The notes: generated by a model from the letters alone, not told the origin. A stretch of DNA of 64,000 bases from Methylobacterium thuringiense (GCF_022179645.1 NZ_BPRA01000001.1:186001-250000); one strand, 5' to 3'. Counted from the first letter of the stretch, positions 9,035 through 18,924 are shown. Numbers and translations: made by a program.

Positions 9035-11791
9035 ATGCAGACACCGCCCCTCCCGGACCCGGAAGACTTGTCACGCGAGCAACTCGAAGCCGAAGTGCGG
9101 ATGCTGCGCGCCCGATCCGCTTCACTTGCCCAGATGTTCGAGCAGGCTCCGGGTTTCATCGCCCTCCTCAGCGGTCCCGATCACCGCTTCGCGCTCACGA
9201 ACGCCGCCTACCAGCGCGCCATCGATCATCGCGCCGTGGTCGGCGGCACGGTTGCCGAGACGTTGCCGGACGCGGCCGCACAGGGCTACGTCGACCTGCT
9301 CGACGCAGTGTTTCGCTCGGGCAAGGCGCACCGGGCGACAGGCGCCAGATACGACGTCCAGGCCGTGCCGGGCGGTCCGGTCAACGAACGCTATCTCGAC
9401 TTCGTCTACCAGCCCATCACCGATGCGCACGGGGCCGTCAGCGGCATCTTCGTCGAAGGTCACGACGTCACCGAGCGTACCCTCGCCGAGGTCGCCCTGC
9501 GCGAGAACGAGGCGCGCTACCGAACCCTGTTCGAAAGCATCGAGGTCGGTTTCTGCATCGTCGAGATGAGGTTCGAGGGCACCCACGCCGTCGATTACCG
9601 CATCCTGGAGGCCAATCCAGCCTTCGTGCGGCAGACGGGCGCCGACGTCGCCGGCCGGTGGGTGAGCGAGTTCGCGCCCAACCTGGAGCGACACTGGTTC
9701 GACACCTATGGCGACGTCGCGCTGACCGGCGAGCCGGCGCATTTCGAGCATTACGCGGACGTGTTCGGACGCTGGTTCGAGGTGCGCGCCCTGCGGACCG
9801 GCGACCCGGATTCGCATCGCGTCGCTATCTTCTTTTCGGACATCACCGAGCGGCGGACCGTCGAGAAGCGTGCCGAGGCGGGCGAGCGCGAGCTCCGTCT
9901 CATCACGGACGCGCTGCCGGTTTTGATCTCCTTCATCGGCGCCGACCACGTCTATCGCTTCGCCAACAGGGCCTACGACGACTGGTTCTCGATACCCGCC
10001 GAGGACATCGTTGGCCGGGACGTGAGGGACCTCCTCGGCCCGGAAGCCTACGCGGCCCGCAAGCCATACATGGATCGGGCCTTGGCGGGCGATGCGGTCA
10101 CCTTCGAGCTCGACTGGCCACGCCGCGACGGGGAGCCCCGCGTCGCAGAGATCCGCTATTTGCCCCGCCGCACGGCGGCTGGTTCGGTCGACGGCTTCCA
10201 CGTGTTCGTCCACGACGTCACGGCGCGCAAGCAGACCGAGGTCGACCTCGCGCGTCAGGTCGCCGACCGCACGGCCGAGCGCGACCAGATCTGGCAGGCC
10301 TCATCGGACATGCTCTGCGTGGCCAACCTCGACGGATACTTCGTCAGCCTCAACCCGGCTTGGCCGGCGACGCTCGGTTGGAGCGAGGCGGAGATGAGGA
10401 CCCGGCCCTTCCTGGACTTCGTGCATCCCGACGACGTCGCCTCCACCTTGGCGGCCGCGGCCGGCCTGGCACGCGGCGAGCCCCAGATCACCTTCGAGAA
10501 CCGCTACCGGCACAAGGACGGCAGCGAGGTCTGGCTGTCCTGGAACGCGGTGCCGCGCGACGGCCTCATCTACGCCTCCGTGCGAAACGTGACCGAGGCC
10601 AAGCTCCAGGCCGAGACCCTCGCCAGGACCGAGGAAGCCCTGCGCCAGAGTCAGAAGATGGAGGCTGTCGGCCAACTCACCGGGGGCCTGGCACACGACT
10701 TCAACAACTTGCTGGCCGGCATCTCGGGTTCGCTCGAGCTGATGCAGACACGCATGGCCCAGGGCCGCCTCACCGAGATCGACCGCTACATGACGGTGGC
10801 GCAGGGCGCGGCCAAGCGCGCCGCCGCCCTGACGCACCGCCTGCTCGCCTTCTCGCGCCGGCAAACCCTCGACCCGAAACCCACCAACGTGAACCGTCTC
10901 GTCGCGGAGATGGAAGAGCTCGTCCGGCGAACGGTCGGCCCGGCGATCCATTTGGAAGTGGTCGGCCTTGCCGGAATATGGCCGGCGCTGATCGATCCGG
11001 GCCAGCTCGAGAACGCGCTGCTGAACCTCTGCATCAATGCCCGCGATGCGATGCCGGAAGGCGGCCGCATCACCATCGAGACCGCCAACAAGTGGATGGA
11101 CGAGGCCGGGGCCCGCCAGCACGACATGCCGCCGGGCCAGTACCTCAGCCTGTGCGTCTCCGACACCGGGACCGGGATGTCCGCAGACCTCATGACCAAG
11201 GTGTTCGAGCCGTTCTTCACGACCAAGCCCATCGGCGAGGGCACCGGCCTTGGTCTGTCGATGGTCTACGGTTTCGCGCGACAGTCCGGAGGGCAGGTCC
11301 GGATCTATTCCGAACTCGGCGAGGGGACGACGGTCTGCCTCTACCTGCCGCGCCACTACGGCGATGCCGACCAGAACGACGTCACGCGACGGCTCGACGA
11401 AGTCGGGCGTGCCGGCCAGGGCGAGACGGTGCTGATCGTCGACGACGAGCCCTCGGTACGGATGCTCGTGACCGAGGTTCTGGAGGACCTCGGCTACACC
11501 GCCATCGAAGCTGCCGACAGCGTGGCAGGCCTGAAGGTGCTGCAGTCCGACGTGCGCATCGATCTGCTGGTCACAGATGTCGGCCTGCCGGGCGGCATGA
11601 ACGGCCGCCAGATGGCCGATGCCGGCCGGGAGCGGCGGCCCGACCTGAAAGTGCTCTTCATCACCGGCTACGCCGAGAACGCCGTGCTCGGGAACGGGCA
11701 TCTGCGTCCCGGGATGCAGGTCCTGACCAAGCCGTTCGTGCTGGAGACGCTCGCCACCCGTATCCGCGACCTGATCGAGGGAGCGGCCTGA
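9035..11791 (+). CDS. Hybrid sensor histidine kinase with multiple PAS domains and a C-terminal receiver
   Basis: This 918-residue predicted soluble kinase has no obvious membrane segment. Four PAS or PAS-like sensor domains occupy about residues 30-520: FEQAPGFIALLSGPDHRF, FESIEVGFCIVEMRF, TDALPVLISFIGADHVYRF and IWQASSDMLCVANLDGYF. The dimerisation/phosphoacceptor domain follows with His554 in GGLAHDFNNLL, the HisKA variant seen in hybrid kinases. The ATPase domain has the N box (NLCINARDAM), G1 (DTGTGM), F box (FEPFFTTK) and G2 (GTGLGLSM). A receiver ends the protein (VLIVDDEPSVR, phosphoacceptor Asp848, Lys in LTKPF). An in-frame TTG at 8990 is an alternative start; neither has a strong ribosome binding site. 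The signal and phosphorelay partner are unknown. Confidence 0.9.
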   Translation: MQTPPLPDPEDLSREQLEAEVRMLRARSASLAQMFEQAPGFIALLSGPDHRFALTNAAYQRAIDHRAVVGGTVAETLPDAAAQGYVDLLDAVFRSGKAHRATGARYDVQAVPGGPVNERYLDFVYQPITDAHGAVSGIFVEGHDVTERTLAEVALRENEARYRTLFESIEVGFCIVEMRFEGTHAVDYRILEANPAFVRQTGADVAGRWVSEFAPNLERHWFDTYGDVALTGEPAHFEHYADVFGRWFEVRALRTGDPDSHRVAIFFSDITERRTVEKRAEAGERELRLITDALPVLISFIGADHVYRFANRAYDDWFSIPAEDIVGRDVRDLLGPEAYAARKPYMDRALAGDAVTFELDWPRRDGEPRVAEIRYLPRRTAAGSVDGFHVFVHDVTARKQTEVDLARQVADRTAERDQIWQASSDMLCVANLDGYFVSLNPAWPATLGWSEAEMRTRPFLDFVHPDDVASTLAAAAGLARGEPQITFENRYRHKDGSEVWLSWNAVPRDGLIYASVRNVTEAKLQAETLARTEEALRQSQKMEAVGQLTGGLAHDFNNLLAGISGSLELMQTRMAQGRLTEIDRYMTVAQGAAKRAAALTHRLLAFSRRQTLDPKPTNVNRLVAEMEELVRRTVGPAIHLEVVGLAGIWPALIDPGQLENALLNLCINARDAMPEGGRITIETANKWMDEAGARQHDMPPGQYLSLCVSDTGTGMSADLMTKVFEPFFTTKPIGEGTGLGLSMVYGFARQSGGQVRIYSELGEGTTVCLYLPRHYGDADQNDVTRRLDEVGRAGQGETVLIVDDEPSVRMLVTEVLEDLGYTAIEAADSVAGLKVLQSDVRIDLLVTDVGLPGGMNGRQMADAGRERRPDLKVLFITGYAENAVLGNGHLRPGMQVLTKPFVLETLATRIRDLIEGAA

Positions 11792-11900
11792 CCGGGCGTC
11801 TCCGTCGCGTCACGCGTCGATCTCGAGGAACGGTGGCCGCCCGTGAGCTCGGAATCGATGGGCGGGTGAACCTACGGAATCAAAGACCCCCGGTCGTACC

Positions 11901-12113
11901 TTGGATGTGGGGACGGAGTGCGTTTCATTCGAAGAGCTGTCTGGGCAGCTCGGCCATAGGATGCAGGGGTTTTCGATCACGGAGATCTATGCGGCCTACT
12001 CGCCGGATTATCAGGCCCTAGCTACCGCGGCGATTGACGAACTTCTGCAGGCCGTCGCGGCAGAGAGTCACTCTTGTCAGTTTTTGATCAGACCGAAGAA
12101 AAATCCCCCATAA
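11901..12113 (+). pseudogene. C-terminal remnant of a tyrosine-type integrase
   Basis: The frame encodes LGHRMQGFSITEIYAAYSPDYQ-type text (in two pieces: LGHRM, then IYAAYSPDYQALATAAIDE), which resembles the end of phage-type integrases. There, an LGH box precedes the catalytic Tyr in a (R/I)YAxxxPDY context. The rest of the recombinase, including the catalytic Arg boxes, is absent upstream, where the hybrid kinase gene ends at 11791. It is therefore a fragment, consistent with the decayed insertion sequence at 8.5-8.9 kb. Low expression or non-function is expected. Confidence 0.5.
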
Positions 12114-12134
12114 AAACAAAGAGATAGCAGCCTG

Positions 12135-12575
12135 ATGAAATATCTGCACACGATGGTCCGCGTGGCGGACCTCGATACGGCGCTCGACTTCTACGTGAAC
12201 ACCTTCGGGCTTCAGGAAATCCGCCGGGTCAAGAACGAGAAGGGCCGCTTCACGCTCGTCTTCCTCGCCGCTTCTGACGATGCCGGCCGTGCGACCTCCG
12301 AAAAGGCTCCAGAAATCGAGCTGACCTGGAACTGGGATCCCGAGAGCTATTCCGGCGGCCGCAACTTTGGGCACCTCGCTTATCAGGTCGACGACATCTA
12401 TGCCTTCTGCAAGAACCTGCAGGACAAGGGCGTGACCATCAACCGGCCGCCGCGCGACGGCTACATGGCCTTCGTGAAGTCGCCGGACGGGATCTCGATC
12501 GAGCTTCTCCAGAAGGGTGAGCGTAAGCCTCCGCAGGAACCGTGGGCCTCGATGGAGAACACCGGCAGCTGGTAA
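12135..12575 (+). CDS. gloA: Lactoylglutathione lyase (glyoxalase I)
   Basis: This 146-residue vicinal-oxygen-chelate protein converts the methylglyoxal-glutathione hemithioacetal to S-lactoylglutathione in the cytoplasm. Two beta-alpha-beta-beta-beta units are visible. Metal ligands are recognisable as His5 (YLHTMVRVADLD), Glu in IELTWNWD, His in FGHLAYQVDDI and Glu in SIELLQKG. The length and the short nickel-type architecture match bacterial GloA. For a methylotroph-like organism, detoxifying reactive aldehydes is a sensible role, but that is inference. It stands alone between the integrase remnant and a small minus-strand gene. Confidence 0.93.
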   Translation: MKYLHTMVRVADLDTALDFYVNTFGLQEIRRVKNEKGRFTLVFLAASDDAGRATSEKAPEIELTWNWDPESYSGGRNFGHLAYQVDDIYAFCKNLQDKGVTINRPPRDGYMAFVKSPDGISIELLQKGERKPPQEPWASMENTGSW

Positions 12576-12603
12576 TTTTTGGGGTTTTTGCTCACTCGCA
12601 GGC

Positions 12604-12716
12604 ACCCCGCCGTCATCCTGGGGCCGCGTACCGGAACCCGGGGATCCGCCCAACACGCTGCGGCCAGTCGTAGATCCTGGATTCTCGCCTTCGGCGAGTC
12701 CCGGGACGACAGTCGG
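12604..12716. repeat. Dispersed extragenic repeat, family R1
   Basis: The segment begins CGTCATCCTGGGGCCGCG and ends TTCGGCGAGTCCCGGGACGA. It has the same ends, in opposite orientation, as the segment embedded in cobG at 55165-55272, and shares one half with 22937-23017. It lies between gloA and a small minus-strand gene, where such elements usually sit. Confidence 0.65.
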
Positions 12717-12881
12717 TTAGGGACTGGCTGCCGGCGTTATACCGAGTTCGGCGAGCTTGGCGGCGACGGCCTCGACCGGGCGCTTTAGCTTCAGGCTGAT
12801 CAGCGGAAGCGTCAGACCCTCGCGGGCCATCTCCCGCAGGGCGTGAACGGCGTCCAGGCTCCATTGCGTTTCCGTCGACAT
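12717..12881 (-). CDS. Small helical protein, possible helix-turn-helix
   Basis: This 54-residue protein begins MSTETQWSLDAVHALREMA and continues with a second helix pair (LISLKLKRPVEAVAAKLAELG). The layout, a Trp-containing first helix followed by a short recognition-like helix, resembles the N-terminal fold of GcrA-type and SANT/Myb-like small proteins common in alphaproteobacteria. The start is well supported: AGGAGGT lies eight bases before the ATG. Longer in-frame frames extend upstream but would have no ribosome binding site. The gene lies between gloA and rnpB. Function is unknown; DNA binding is only suggested by the helix pattern. Confidence 0.6.
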   Translation of the reverse strand: MSTETQWSLDAVHALREMAREGLTLPLISLKLKRPVEAVAAKLAELGITPAASP

Positions 12882-13070
12882 GGCGCGACCTCCTGCATGG
12901 TGAGAGACCCGGCCCGACGGCCCGCGGCCTCGACGACCGGAAGAGTGATCCCGTCGGCCAGGGCTCGCAACCGGCCGCCGAAAATCCGGGCAGGCCCGAA
13001 AAGCAGGCAGGCCGGCATCCGGCGAATCTCCTTGACCGCCGAGGCGACCGCGGCGCACATCCGCCCCGGA

Positions 13071-13475
<405 letters not shown>

Positions 13476-13851
13476 TTCCATCATTTTTCGACACGCGGAT
13501 TTCAGGTCGATCACCCCGAAATCCGCAGCCGTTTTGACGCTCGGTTAACCTTGCTGAGGTCTGTTTCGACGAGGCCCGCTCCGCAAGGCCACGCTCGTTG
13601 ACGGCGCTCGAAGGCTCATGGTACCCGAATCGAACCCGCTCAAGGTGATTTTCGGATCGGCGGACTCTCGTCTAGGTTGCTGGACGAGGGTTCGTGCGCG
13701 GGTCCATGGCCGCCGTGCGCTCGGTGCCGCCACTTCTGCCCGGACCGCCCTGGTGCGGTCCCCGCGCGTTGCAGGATCGCATGAGCCGGTTGTCTTCGGA
13801 AACGACGAGATTCGCAGCGATTCCGCCTTCGGTGGTGCGCGAGGTCGCGCG
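13476..13851. other. Leader region of the division and cell-wall cluster; mraZ not found
   Basis: About 375 bases lie between rnpB and rsmH. In many bacteria mraZ occupies this place; no MraZ-like frame is visible here. The first gene's promoter is expected in this interval. TTGACG at about 13534 and GTTAACC nearby are possible elements, but neither can be assigned with confidence. The rsmH frame stays open upstream to 13618, so an earlier start cannot be excluded, but the upstream residues do not look like the family N terminus. Confidence 0.4.
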
Positions 13852-14898
13852 ATGACCCGGCCGCCGCGCAGGGGCACGCCCGGCGAGGGGCCGCACGTAC
13901 CGGTTCTCATGGCCGAAGTGCTCGACGCCCTCGATCCCAAGGGACCGGGCCTCGCCGTCGACGGCACCTTCGGAGCCGGCGGCTACACCCGCGCGCTGCT
14001 CGATTGCGACCCGGATGTCCGCGTCATCGGTATCGACCGCGACGCCAGCGCCATCGCCGACGGCGCGGCACTTCAGGCCAAATCCGGCGACAGGCTCCGC
14101 CTCGTCCAGGGCCGCTTCGGCAGCCTCGACACGCTGGTGCAGGCCGAGGGCGAACCGCATGCCGACTGGGTGGTGCTCGATATCGGCGTCTCGTCGATGC
14201 AGCTCGACCAGGCCGAACGCGGTTTCTCGTTCCGCAACGACGGCCCCCTCGACATGCGCATGTCGAGCGAAGGCCAGAGCGCGGCCGACCTCGTCAACGA
14301 GGCCGACGAGGAATGGCTCGCCGACATCTTCTTCCATTATGGCGAGGAGCGCCGCGCCCGCGCCGTCGCCCGCGCCATCATCGAGGCTCGCCGCCGTGCA
14401 CCGATCACGACCACCGGCCAGCTCGCCGAACTGATCGCCGGCGTGGTCCGGGTCGATCCCGGCAGTCACTTAAACCCCGCGACACGCAGCTTCCAGGGCC
14501 TGCGCATCGCGGTGAACGACGAACTCGGCGAACTGGTCGCTGCGCTTCACGCGGCCGAGCGCATCCTGAAGCCCGGCGGCCGTCTCGCGGTGGTGAGCTT
14601 CCATTCGCTGGAAGACCGCATCGTCAAGCAGTTCCTCTCGGCCCGCAGCGGCCGTGCCGTCCAGGCCTCGCGCCACGTGCCGAGCGTCGAGCGGCCGGCG
14701 CCGAAGAGCTTTTCGCCCGTCACCAAAGGGCCGGTCCTGCCCTCCGAGCACGAGTGCCACGTCAACCCGCGCGCGCGCTCCGCAAAACTTCGTGCCGCCG
14801 AGCGCACCGACGCCCCCGTGCCCGAGCCGCTCGACGCGGTCCAGGCGCTCGCCATCCTTCCGGCAACCGCCGGCCTTCGCGGAGGATCGCGCCGGTGA
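13852..14898 (+). CDS. rsmH: 16S rRNA (cytosine-1402 N4)-methyltransferase
   Basis: RsmH (MraW) methylates N4 of C1402 in the 16S rRNA decoding centre using S-adenosylmethionine. The protein of 348 residues begins [19 protein letters not shown], the usual HVPVL opening. The SAM-binding motif is [14 protein letters not shown], followed by DLGVSSMQ-type text (here [19 protein letters not shown]) and the conserved [12 protein letters not shown] and [15 protein letters not shown] segments near the C terminus. It opens the division and cell-wall cluster; ftsL follows after about 115 bases. The start ATG at 13852 was chosen because homology begins just after it. Confidence 0.94.
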   Translation: MTRPPRRGTPGEGPHVPVLMAEVLDALDPKGPGLAVDGTFGAGGYTRALLDCDPDVRVIGIDRDASAIADGAALQAKSGDRLRLVQGRFGSLDTLVQAEGEPHADWVVLDIGVSSMQLDQAERGFSFRNDGPLDMRMSSEGQSAADLVNEADEEWLADIFFHYGEERRARAVARAIIEARRRAPITTTGQLAELIAGVVRVDPGSHLNPATRSFQGLRIAVNDELGELVAALHAAERILKPGGRLAVVSFHSLEDRIVKQFLSARSGRAVQASRHVPSVERPAPKSFSPVTKGPVLPSEHECHVNPRARSAKLRAAERTDAPVPEPLDAVQALAILPATAGLRGGSRR

Positions 14899-15013
14899 CA
14901 CCAACGGCCGTCCACTACGGGTCTTTCTGCCTTCGGCCGTTGGCAAGCGCGCATGCGCGCCGCCGCCTTCACGGCGGACGGACCTTGAGGCGCCAGCATC
15001 AAGGTTCAGCACG

Positions 15014-15448
15014 ATGATCCGTCTTCTGAACTTCCTGGCGGTCTTCGGCCTGATGGCGGCGGCCGTCTACGCCTACTCGACGAAGTACGACACGCTGTAC
15101 CAGTCGGCTCAGGTCTCGAAGCGGAAGACCGAGCTGCACAAGGAGCGTCAGGCCATCGCGGTGCTGCGCGCCGAATGGCAGCTGCTCACCCGCCCGGATC
15201 GCCTGCAGGCTGCGGTCGAGCGCCATCTCGCGCTGGAGCCGATCGGCACCGACCATCTGGCGCGGATGTCCGACCTGCCGGCCCGCCCCGATCGCGGCGA
15301 CGAGATCGGCCGGCTGCTCGCCGCCACCGCGACGCCGAAGGACAAGCCGACGGCGAAGGCCGACGAGCCGCGCACCACCGGCTCGATCACGCGCTCCACG
15401 ACGACCCGCACCGTCAGCACCCGCACGCCGAATACGGCTTCGAGGTAA
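15014..15448 (+). CDS. ftsL: Cell division protein FtsL
   Basis: FtsL is a small bitopic membrane protein of the divisome that, with FtsB and FtsQ, activates the FtsW-FtsI septal synthase. This 144-residue protein has one N-terminal membrane segment at about residues 5-22 (LNFLAVFGLMAAAVYAYS). A periplasmic coiled coil follows at about 30-75 (Ser/Lys/Glu-rich heptads, RKTELHKERQAIAVLRAEW). A low-complexity Thr/Arg/Ser tail ends the protein. Its place between rsmH and ftsI is the standard position. Sequence conservation of FtsL is low, so position and topology carry much of the argument. Confidence 0.88.
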   Translation: MIRLLNFLAVFGLMAAAVYAYSTKYDTLYQSAQVSKRKTELHKERQAIAVLRAEWQLLTRPDRLQAAVERHLALEPIGTDHLARMSDLPARPDRGDEIGRLLAATATPKDKPTAKADEPRTTGSITRSTTTRTVSTRTPNTASR

Positions 15449-15453
15449 ATCCC

Positions 15454-17361
15454 GTGTCCGAACACCCTCCGCAGGATCAGGACGTGCCGGCCTCGGACGC
15501 CCACGCCGCGATGGACGCGTCGCAGGTTGCGCACCACCAGGTGGCGGACCAGGCAGAGCCCGAGGCCGCCGCGCATGAAAGTGATGTGCAAGGGGACGAC
15601 GCGCCCGAGCGCTTCGTTGCCGTCGAGCCTCGCGCGCCCTTTCTCGTCGGCCTCTACCGGAAGATGTTCCGGCTCGCGATCGAGCGGTCCTTCGCCCGCG
15701 TCGGCATCGTCGGCCTCGGCTTCGGCATGGTCTTCTGCGCGATCAGCATCCGCCTCGTCATCATGGCGGCGACGCCGGGCTCCGGTACCGACGACCACCG
15801 TGTCGCCGCCGCGGCCACCACCGCGATCCGCCCCGACATCATCGACCGCAACGGCGAGATCCTCGCCACCGATATCCGCACGGTCTCGGTCTTCGCCGAG
15901 CCGCGCAAGATCTACGATAAGGACGAGGCCGTCGAGCTTCTGACCGCAGTGCTGCCCGAGCTGAATGCCTCGGAGCTGCGTACGAAGCTCTCCACCAAGA
16001 AGGGCTTCGTCTGGGTCAAGCGCGAGATCACGCCGAAGCAGCAGCTCGAGGTGCATCGCCTCGGCATCCCCGGCGTCGGCTTCCTACCCGACCACAAGCG
16101 CGTCTACCCGAACGGCGTCGCCGCCGCCCACATCATCGGCGCGACCAACCTCGACAATATCGGCATCGCCGGTATGGAAAAGTACATCGACAACCAGGGC
16201 AACGGCGCCCTCAACAGCCTCGGCTTCGTCGCCAAGCAGGCCGACCTGGCGCCGGTGCAGCTCTCCCTCGACCTGCGGGCGCAATTCGCGGTGCGCGATG
16301 AGCTCGTGAAGGGCATCGAGCACTTCAAGGCCAAGGCCGGCGCGTCGATGATCCTCGACGTGAACACCGGCGAGGTGATCGCGCTCGCCTCCTATCCGGA
16401 TTTCGACCCGAACGAGCCGAAGGACGCGCTCTCGGCCGACCGCATCAACCGGATGAACGTCGGCGTCTACGAGATGGGCTCGACATTCAAGGCGATGACC
16501 CTCGCCATGGCGCTCGATTCCGGCAAGTACAACGTCAACTCGACCTTCGACACCCGCGGCGGCGTGCTGAACTGGGGCCGCCAGCGCATCCACGACTACC
16601 ACGCCACCGGCCGCGTGCTGACGATGCCGGAGGTGTTCACCCACTCCTCCAACATCGGCTCGGCCAAGATGGCGCTGGGCGTCGGCATCCCTGGCCACAA
16701 GGCCTTCCTGCGCAAGATGGGCCTGCTCGACCGGATGCGGACCGAGTTGCCCGAGAGCGCCTCGCCGATCCTTCCGCAGCGCTGGAGCGAGATCAACACG
16801 ATCACCATCGCCTTCGGCCACGGCATCGCCGTCGCCCCGATCCAGGCCACCGCCGCCGTCGGCGCGATCATCAACGGCGGGGACTACATCGTCCCGACCT
16901 TCCTCAAGACCGACGAGGCCACCGCCCGCGCCAAGTCGACCCACGTCATCTCGACCCAGAACAGCGAAGCGATGCGCTTCATCATGCGCCTCAACGCCGT
17001 CGAGGGCTCGGCCCGAAAGGCTGCCGTGCCGCTCTACTACGTCGGCGGCAAGACCGGCACGGCGGAGAAGGTCATCGGCGGGCGCTACAACAAGAACCGG
17101 TTGTTCACGACCTTCTTCGCGGCGGCCCCGATGGACAAGCCGAAGTATCTCTTCGTGACGCTGATGGACGAGCCGCAGGGCCTGCCCGAGACTGGCGGCT
17201 ACGCCACCGCCGCCTACAATTCGGGTTCGGTGACGGGTAAGATCCTCGAACGCGTCGCGCCGATCCTCGGCCTGCCGCCGCAATTCGACCCGCCCGCCAA
17301 GCCGTTCCCGCTGATGACGAAGCTCGGCGCCTATCACGCCAACATGGTCGACGGCCGGTGA
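15454..17361 (+). CDS. ftsI: Peptidoglycan D,D-transpeptidase FtsI (penicillin-binding protein 3)
   Basis: FtsI cross-links septal peptidoglycan in the periplasm. This 635-residue class B penicillin-binding protein has an unusually long acidic cytoplasmic leader (about 1-85), then one membrane segment (VGIVGLGFGMVFCAISIRL), a pedestal domain and the transpeptidase. Catalytic motifs are complete: Ser343 in GSTFK, SSN at 398-400 and Lys533-Thr-Gly in GKTGTAEK. The GTG start at 15454 lies just after ftsL; frames extending farther upstream overlap ftsL and read as shadow text. The stop overlaps the murE start as GTGA, indicating coupling. Confidence 0.94.
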   Translation: MSEHPPQDQDVPASDAHAAMDASQVAHHQVADQAEPEAAAHESDVQGDDAPERFVAVEPRAPFLVGLYRKMFRLAIERSFARVGIVGLGFGMVFCAISIRLVIMAATPGSGTDDHRVAAAATTAIRPDIIDRNGEILATDIRTVSVFAEPRKIYDKDEAVELLTAVLPELNASELRTKLSTKKGFVWVKREITPKQQLEVHRLGIPGVGFLPDHKRVYPNGVAAAHIIGATNLDNIGIAGMEKYIDNQGNGALNSLGFVAKQADLAPVQLSLDLRAQFAVRDELVKGIEHFKAKAGASMILDVNTGEVIALASYPDFDPNEPKDALSADRINRMNVGVYEMGSTFKAMTLAMALDSGKYNVNSTFDTRGGVLNWGRQRIHDYHATGRVLTMPEVFTHSSNIGSAKMALGVGIPGHKAFLRKMGLLDRMRTELPESASPILPQRWSEINTITIAFGHGIAVAPIQATAAVGAIINGGDYIVPTFLKTDEATARAKSTHVISTQNSEAMRFIMRLNAVEGSARKAAVPLYYVGGKTGTAEKVIGGRYNKNRLFTTFFAAAPMDKPKYLFVTLMDEPQGLPETGGYATAAYNSGSVTGKILERVAPILGLPPQFDPPAKPFPLMTKLGAYHANMVDGR

Positions 17362-18824
17362 GCGGGGCGCGGCTCGCCAGCCTGTTCCCCGACGCCGACG
17401 TCGCGGATCAAGCCGTCACCGCCATCACCGCAGACAGCCGCAAGGTCGTCCCGGGCGGCATCTTCGTCGCGATCCCCGGCACCAAGGCCGACGGCCGGCT
17501 GTTTGCCGCGAAGGCCGCCACGTCCGGTGCGGTTGCAATCGTCGGCGAGGGCGAGCGGCCGGCGGATCTGCCGGCCGCAACCGCCTGGATCGCGGTGCCC
17601 GACGCGCGCCGCGCCCTCTCGCTCGCCGCCGCCCGCTTCTCCGGCCGCCAGCCCGAAACCGTGGTCGCCGTCACCGGCACCTCCGGCAAGAGCTCGGTCG
17701 CCGACTTCGTCCGCCAGATTCTCTCGACACTGGGCCGCGAATCCGCGAGCCTCGGCACGGTCGGCATCGTCACGAATGCGGGCGCGGCCTACGGCTCGCT
17801 GACCACGCCCGACCCGGTGACGCTGCACGAGACGCTGGCGCGGCTGGCCGATGACGGCGTCACCGACCTCGCCATGGAGGCCTCGTCGCACGGTATCGAG
17901 CAGTGCCGGCTCGACGGCGTGGAACTCGCGGCCGCCGGCTTCACCAATCTCGGGCGCGACCATCTCGATTATCACCCGACGATCGAGGATTATCTGCAGG
18001 CGAAGCTTCGGCTGTTCACGACGCTGCTGCCCAAGGGCCGGCCGGTGATCGTCAACGCCGACGGCGCGTATGCCGAGCGGGTCGTCGACACCGCAGACGC
18101 GGCCGGACACGAGATCCGCACCACGGGTCGCGGCGGCCACTACATCCGTCTCGAGGATGCCCGCACCGAAGGGTTTTCGCAGGCGTTGACTCTGCGCGGC
18201 CCCGGTCTGGAGGGCGAGACGACCTACACCGTGAAGTTGCCCCTGGTCGGTGGCTTCCAGGTCGAGAACGCGCTGGTCGCAGCCGGCCTCGCCCTGGCGA
18301 CACCGGGCGGCGCGGCCGATCCGGCCGGTGTGTTCTCGGCGCTCGAATCCCTCACCGGCGTGCCCGGCCGCATGGAGCGAATCGGCGAAGCGAATGGTGG
18401 CCTCTGCCTCGTCGACTACGCGCACAAGCCCGAAGCGCTGGAGCACGTGCTGGCGGCGCTCCGTCTCTTCGCCAGCGGACGTCTCGTCCTCGTCTTCGGT
18501 TGCGGCGGCGACCGCGACACCGGCAAACGGCCGGTCATGGGCGAGATCGCCAAGCGCCTCGCCGACCGCGTCATCGTCACCGACGACAACCCGCGCACGG
18601 AGGAGCCGGGCGCGATCCGCGCCGCCATCCTTGCCCAGGCGCCGGGTGCGGAGGAGATCGGCGACCGGGCCGAGGCGATCCGCAAAGCCGTGCGGGGCCT
18701 CCAGCCGGGCGACGTGCTCGTCGTCGCTGGCAAGGGTCATGAAACCGGCCAGATCGTGGGCGACCGCGTGCTCCCCTTCTCGGACCACGACGCGGTCCGC
18801 GCTGCGATTGCGGAGCTGACGTGA
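17358..18824 (+). CDS. murE: UDP-MurNAc-L-Ala-D-Glu:meso-diaminopimelate ligase
   Basis: MurE adds meso-diaminopimelate to the growing peptidoglycan stem peptide in the cytoplasm using ATP. The 488-residue protein has the three-domain Mur ligase fold. The P-loop is VTGTSGKSSVADF, the central domain has MEASSHG, and the C-terminal domain carries TDDNPRTEEP. The DNPR motif specifies diaminopimelate rather than lysine. A GTG start overlaps the ftsI stop by four bases. The gene is the third cell-wall enzyme of the run; murF follows after 100 bases that contain a short GC-rich hairpin repeat. Confidence 0.95.
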   Translation: MSGARLASLFPDADVADQAVTAITADSRKVVPGGIFVAIPGTKADGRLFAAKAATSGAVAIVGEGERPADLPAATAWIAVPDARRALSLAAARFSGRQPETVVAVTGTSGKSSVADFVRQILSTLGRESASLGTVGIVTNAGAAYGSLTTPDPVTLHETLARLADDGVTDLAMEASSHGIEQCRLDGVELAAAGFTNLGRDHLDYHPTIEDYLQAKLRLFTTLLPKGRPVIVNADGAYAERVVDTADAAGHEIRTTGRGGHYIRLEDARTEGFSQALTLRGPGLEGETTYTVKLPLVGGFQVENALVAAGLALATPGGAADPAGVFSALESLTGVPGRMERIGEANGGLCLVDYAHKPEALEHVLAALRLFASGRLVLVFGCGGDRDTGKRPVMGEIAKRLADRVIVTDDNPRTEEPGAIRAAILAQAPGAEEIGDRAEAIRKAVRGLQPGDVLVVAGKGHETGQIVGDRVLPFSDHDAVRAAIAELT

Positions 18825-18861
18825 TTTTTGGGTTGCTCGCCTCGCGCGCCATAGTCTCGCA

Positions 18862-18897
18862 AAACCCTCTCCCCTCTGCGGGGGAGGGTGGCGCTCG
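18862..18897. repeat. Short GC-rich inverted repeat between murE and murF
   Basis: The sequence around CCCTCTCCCCTCTGCGGGGG AGGGT forms a stem with its own complement and matches the outer arms (ACCCTCCCCC...GGGGGAGGGT) of the larger repeat found between pstS and pstC and inside cobG. It is best read as a truncated copy of that family; it has no T run, so it is not a classical terminator. Confidence 0.5.
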
Positions 18898-18924
18898 CGT
18901 CCGTCACGATCAATCGGAGGCCGC

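Noticed and set aside
8959-12021. A very long plus-strand open frame (about 1000 residues) overlapping the hybrid kinase gene
   Set aside because: It is extremely Arg/Pro-rich with no domains. The PAS, kinase and receiver motifs all lie in the other frame, so this is a high-GC shadow.
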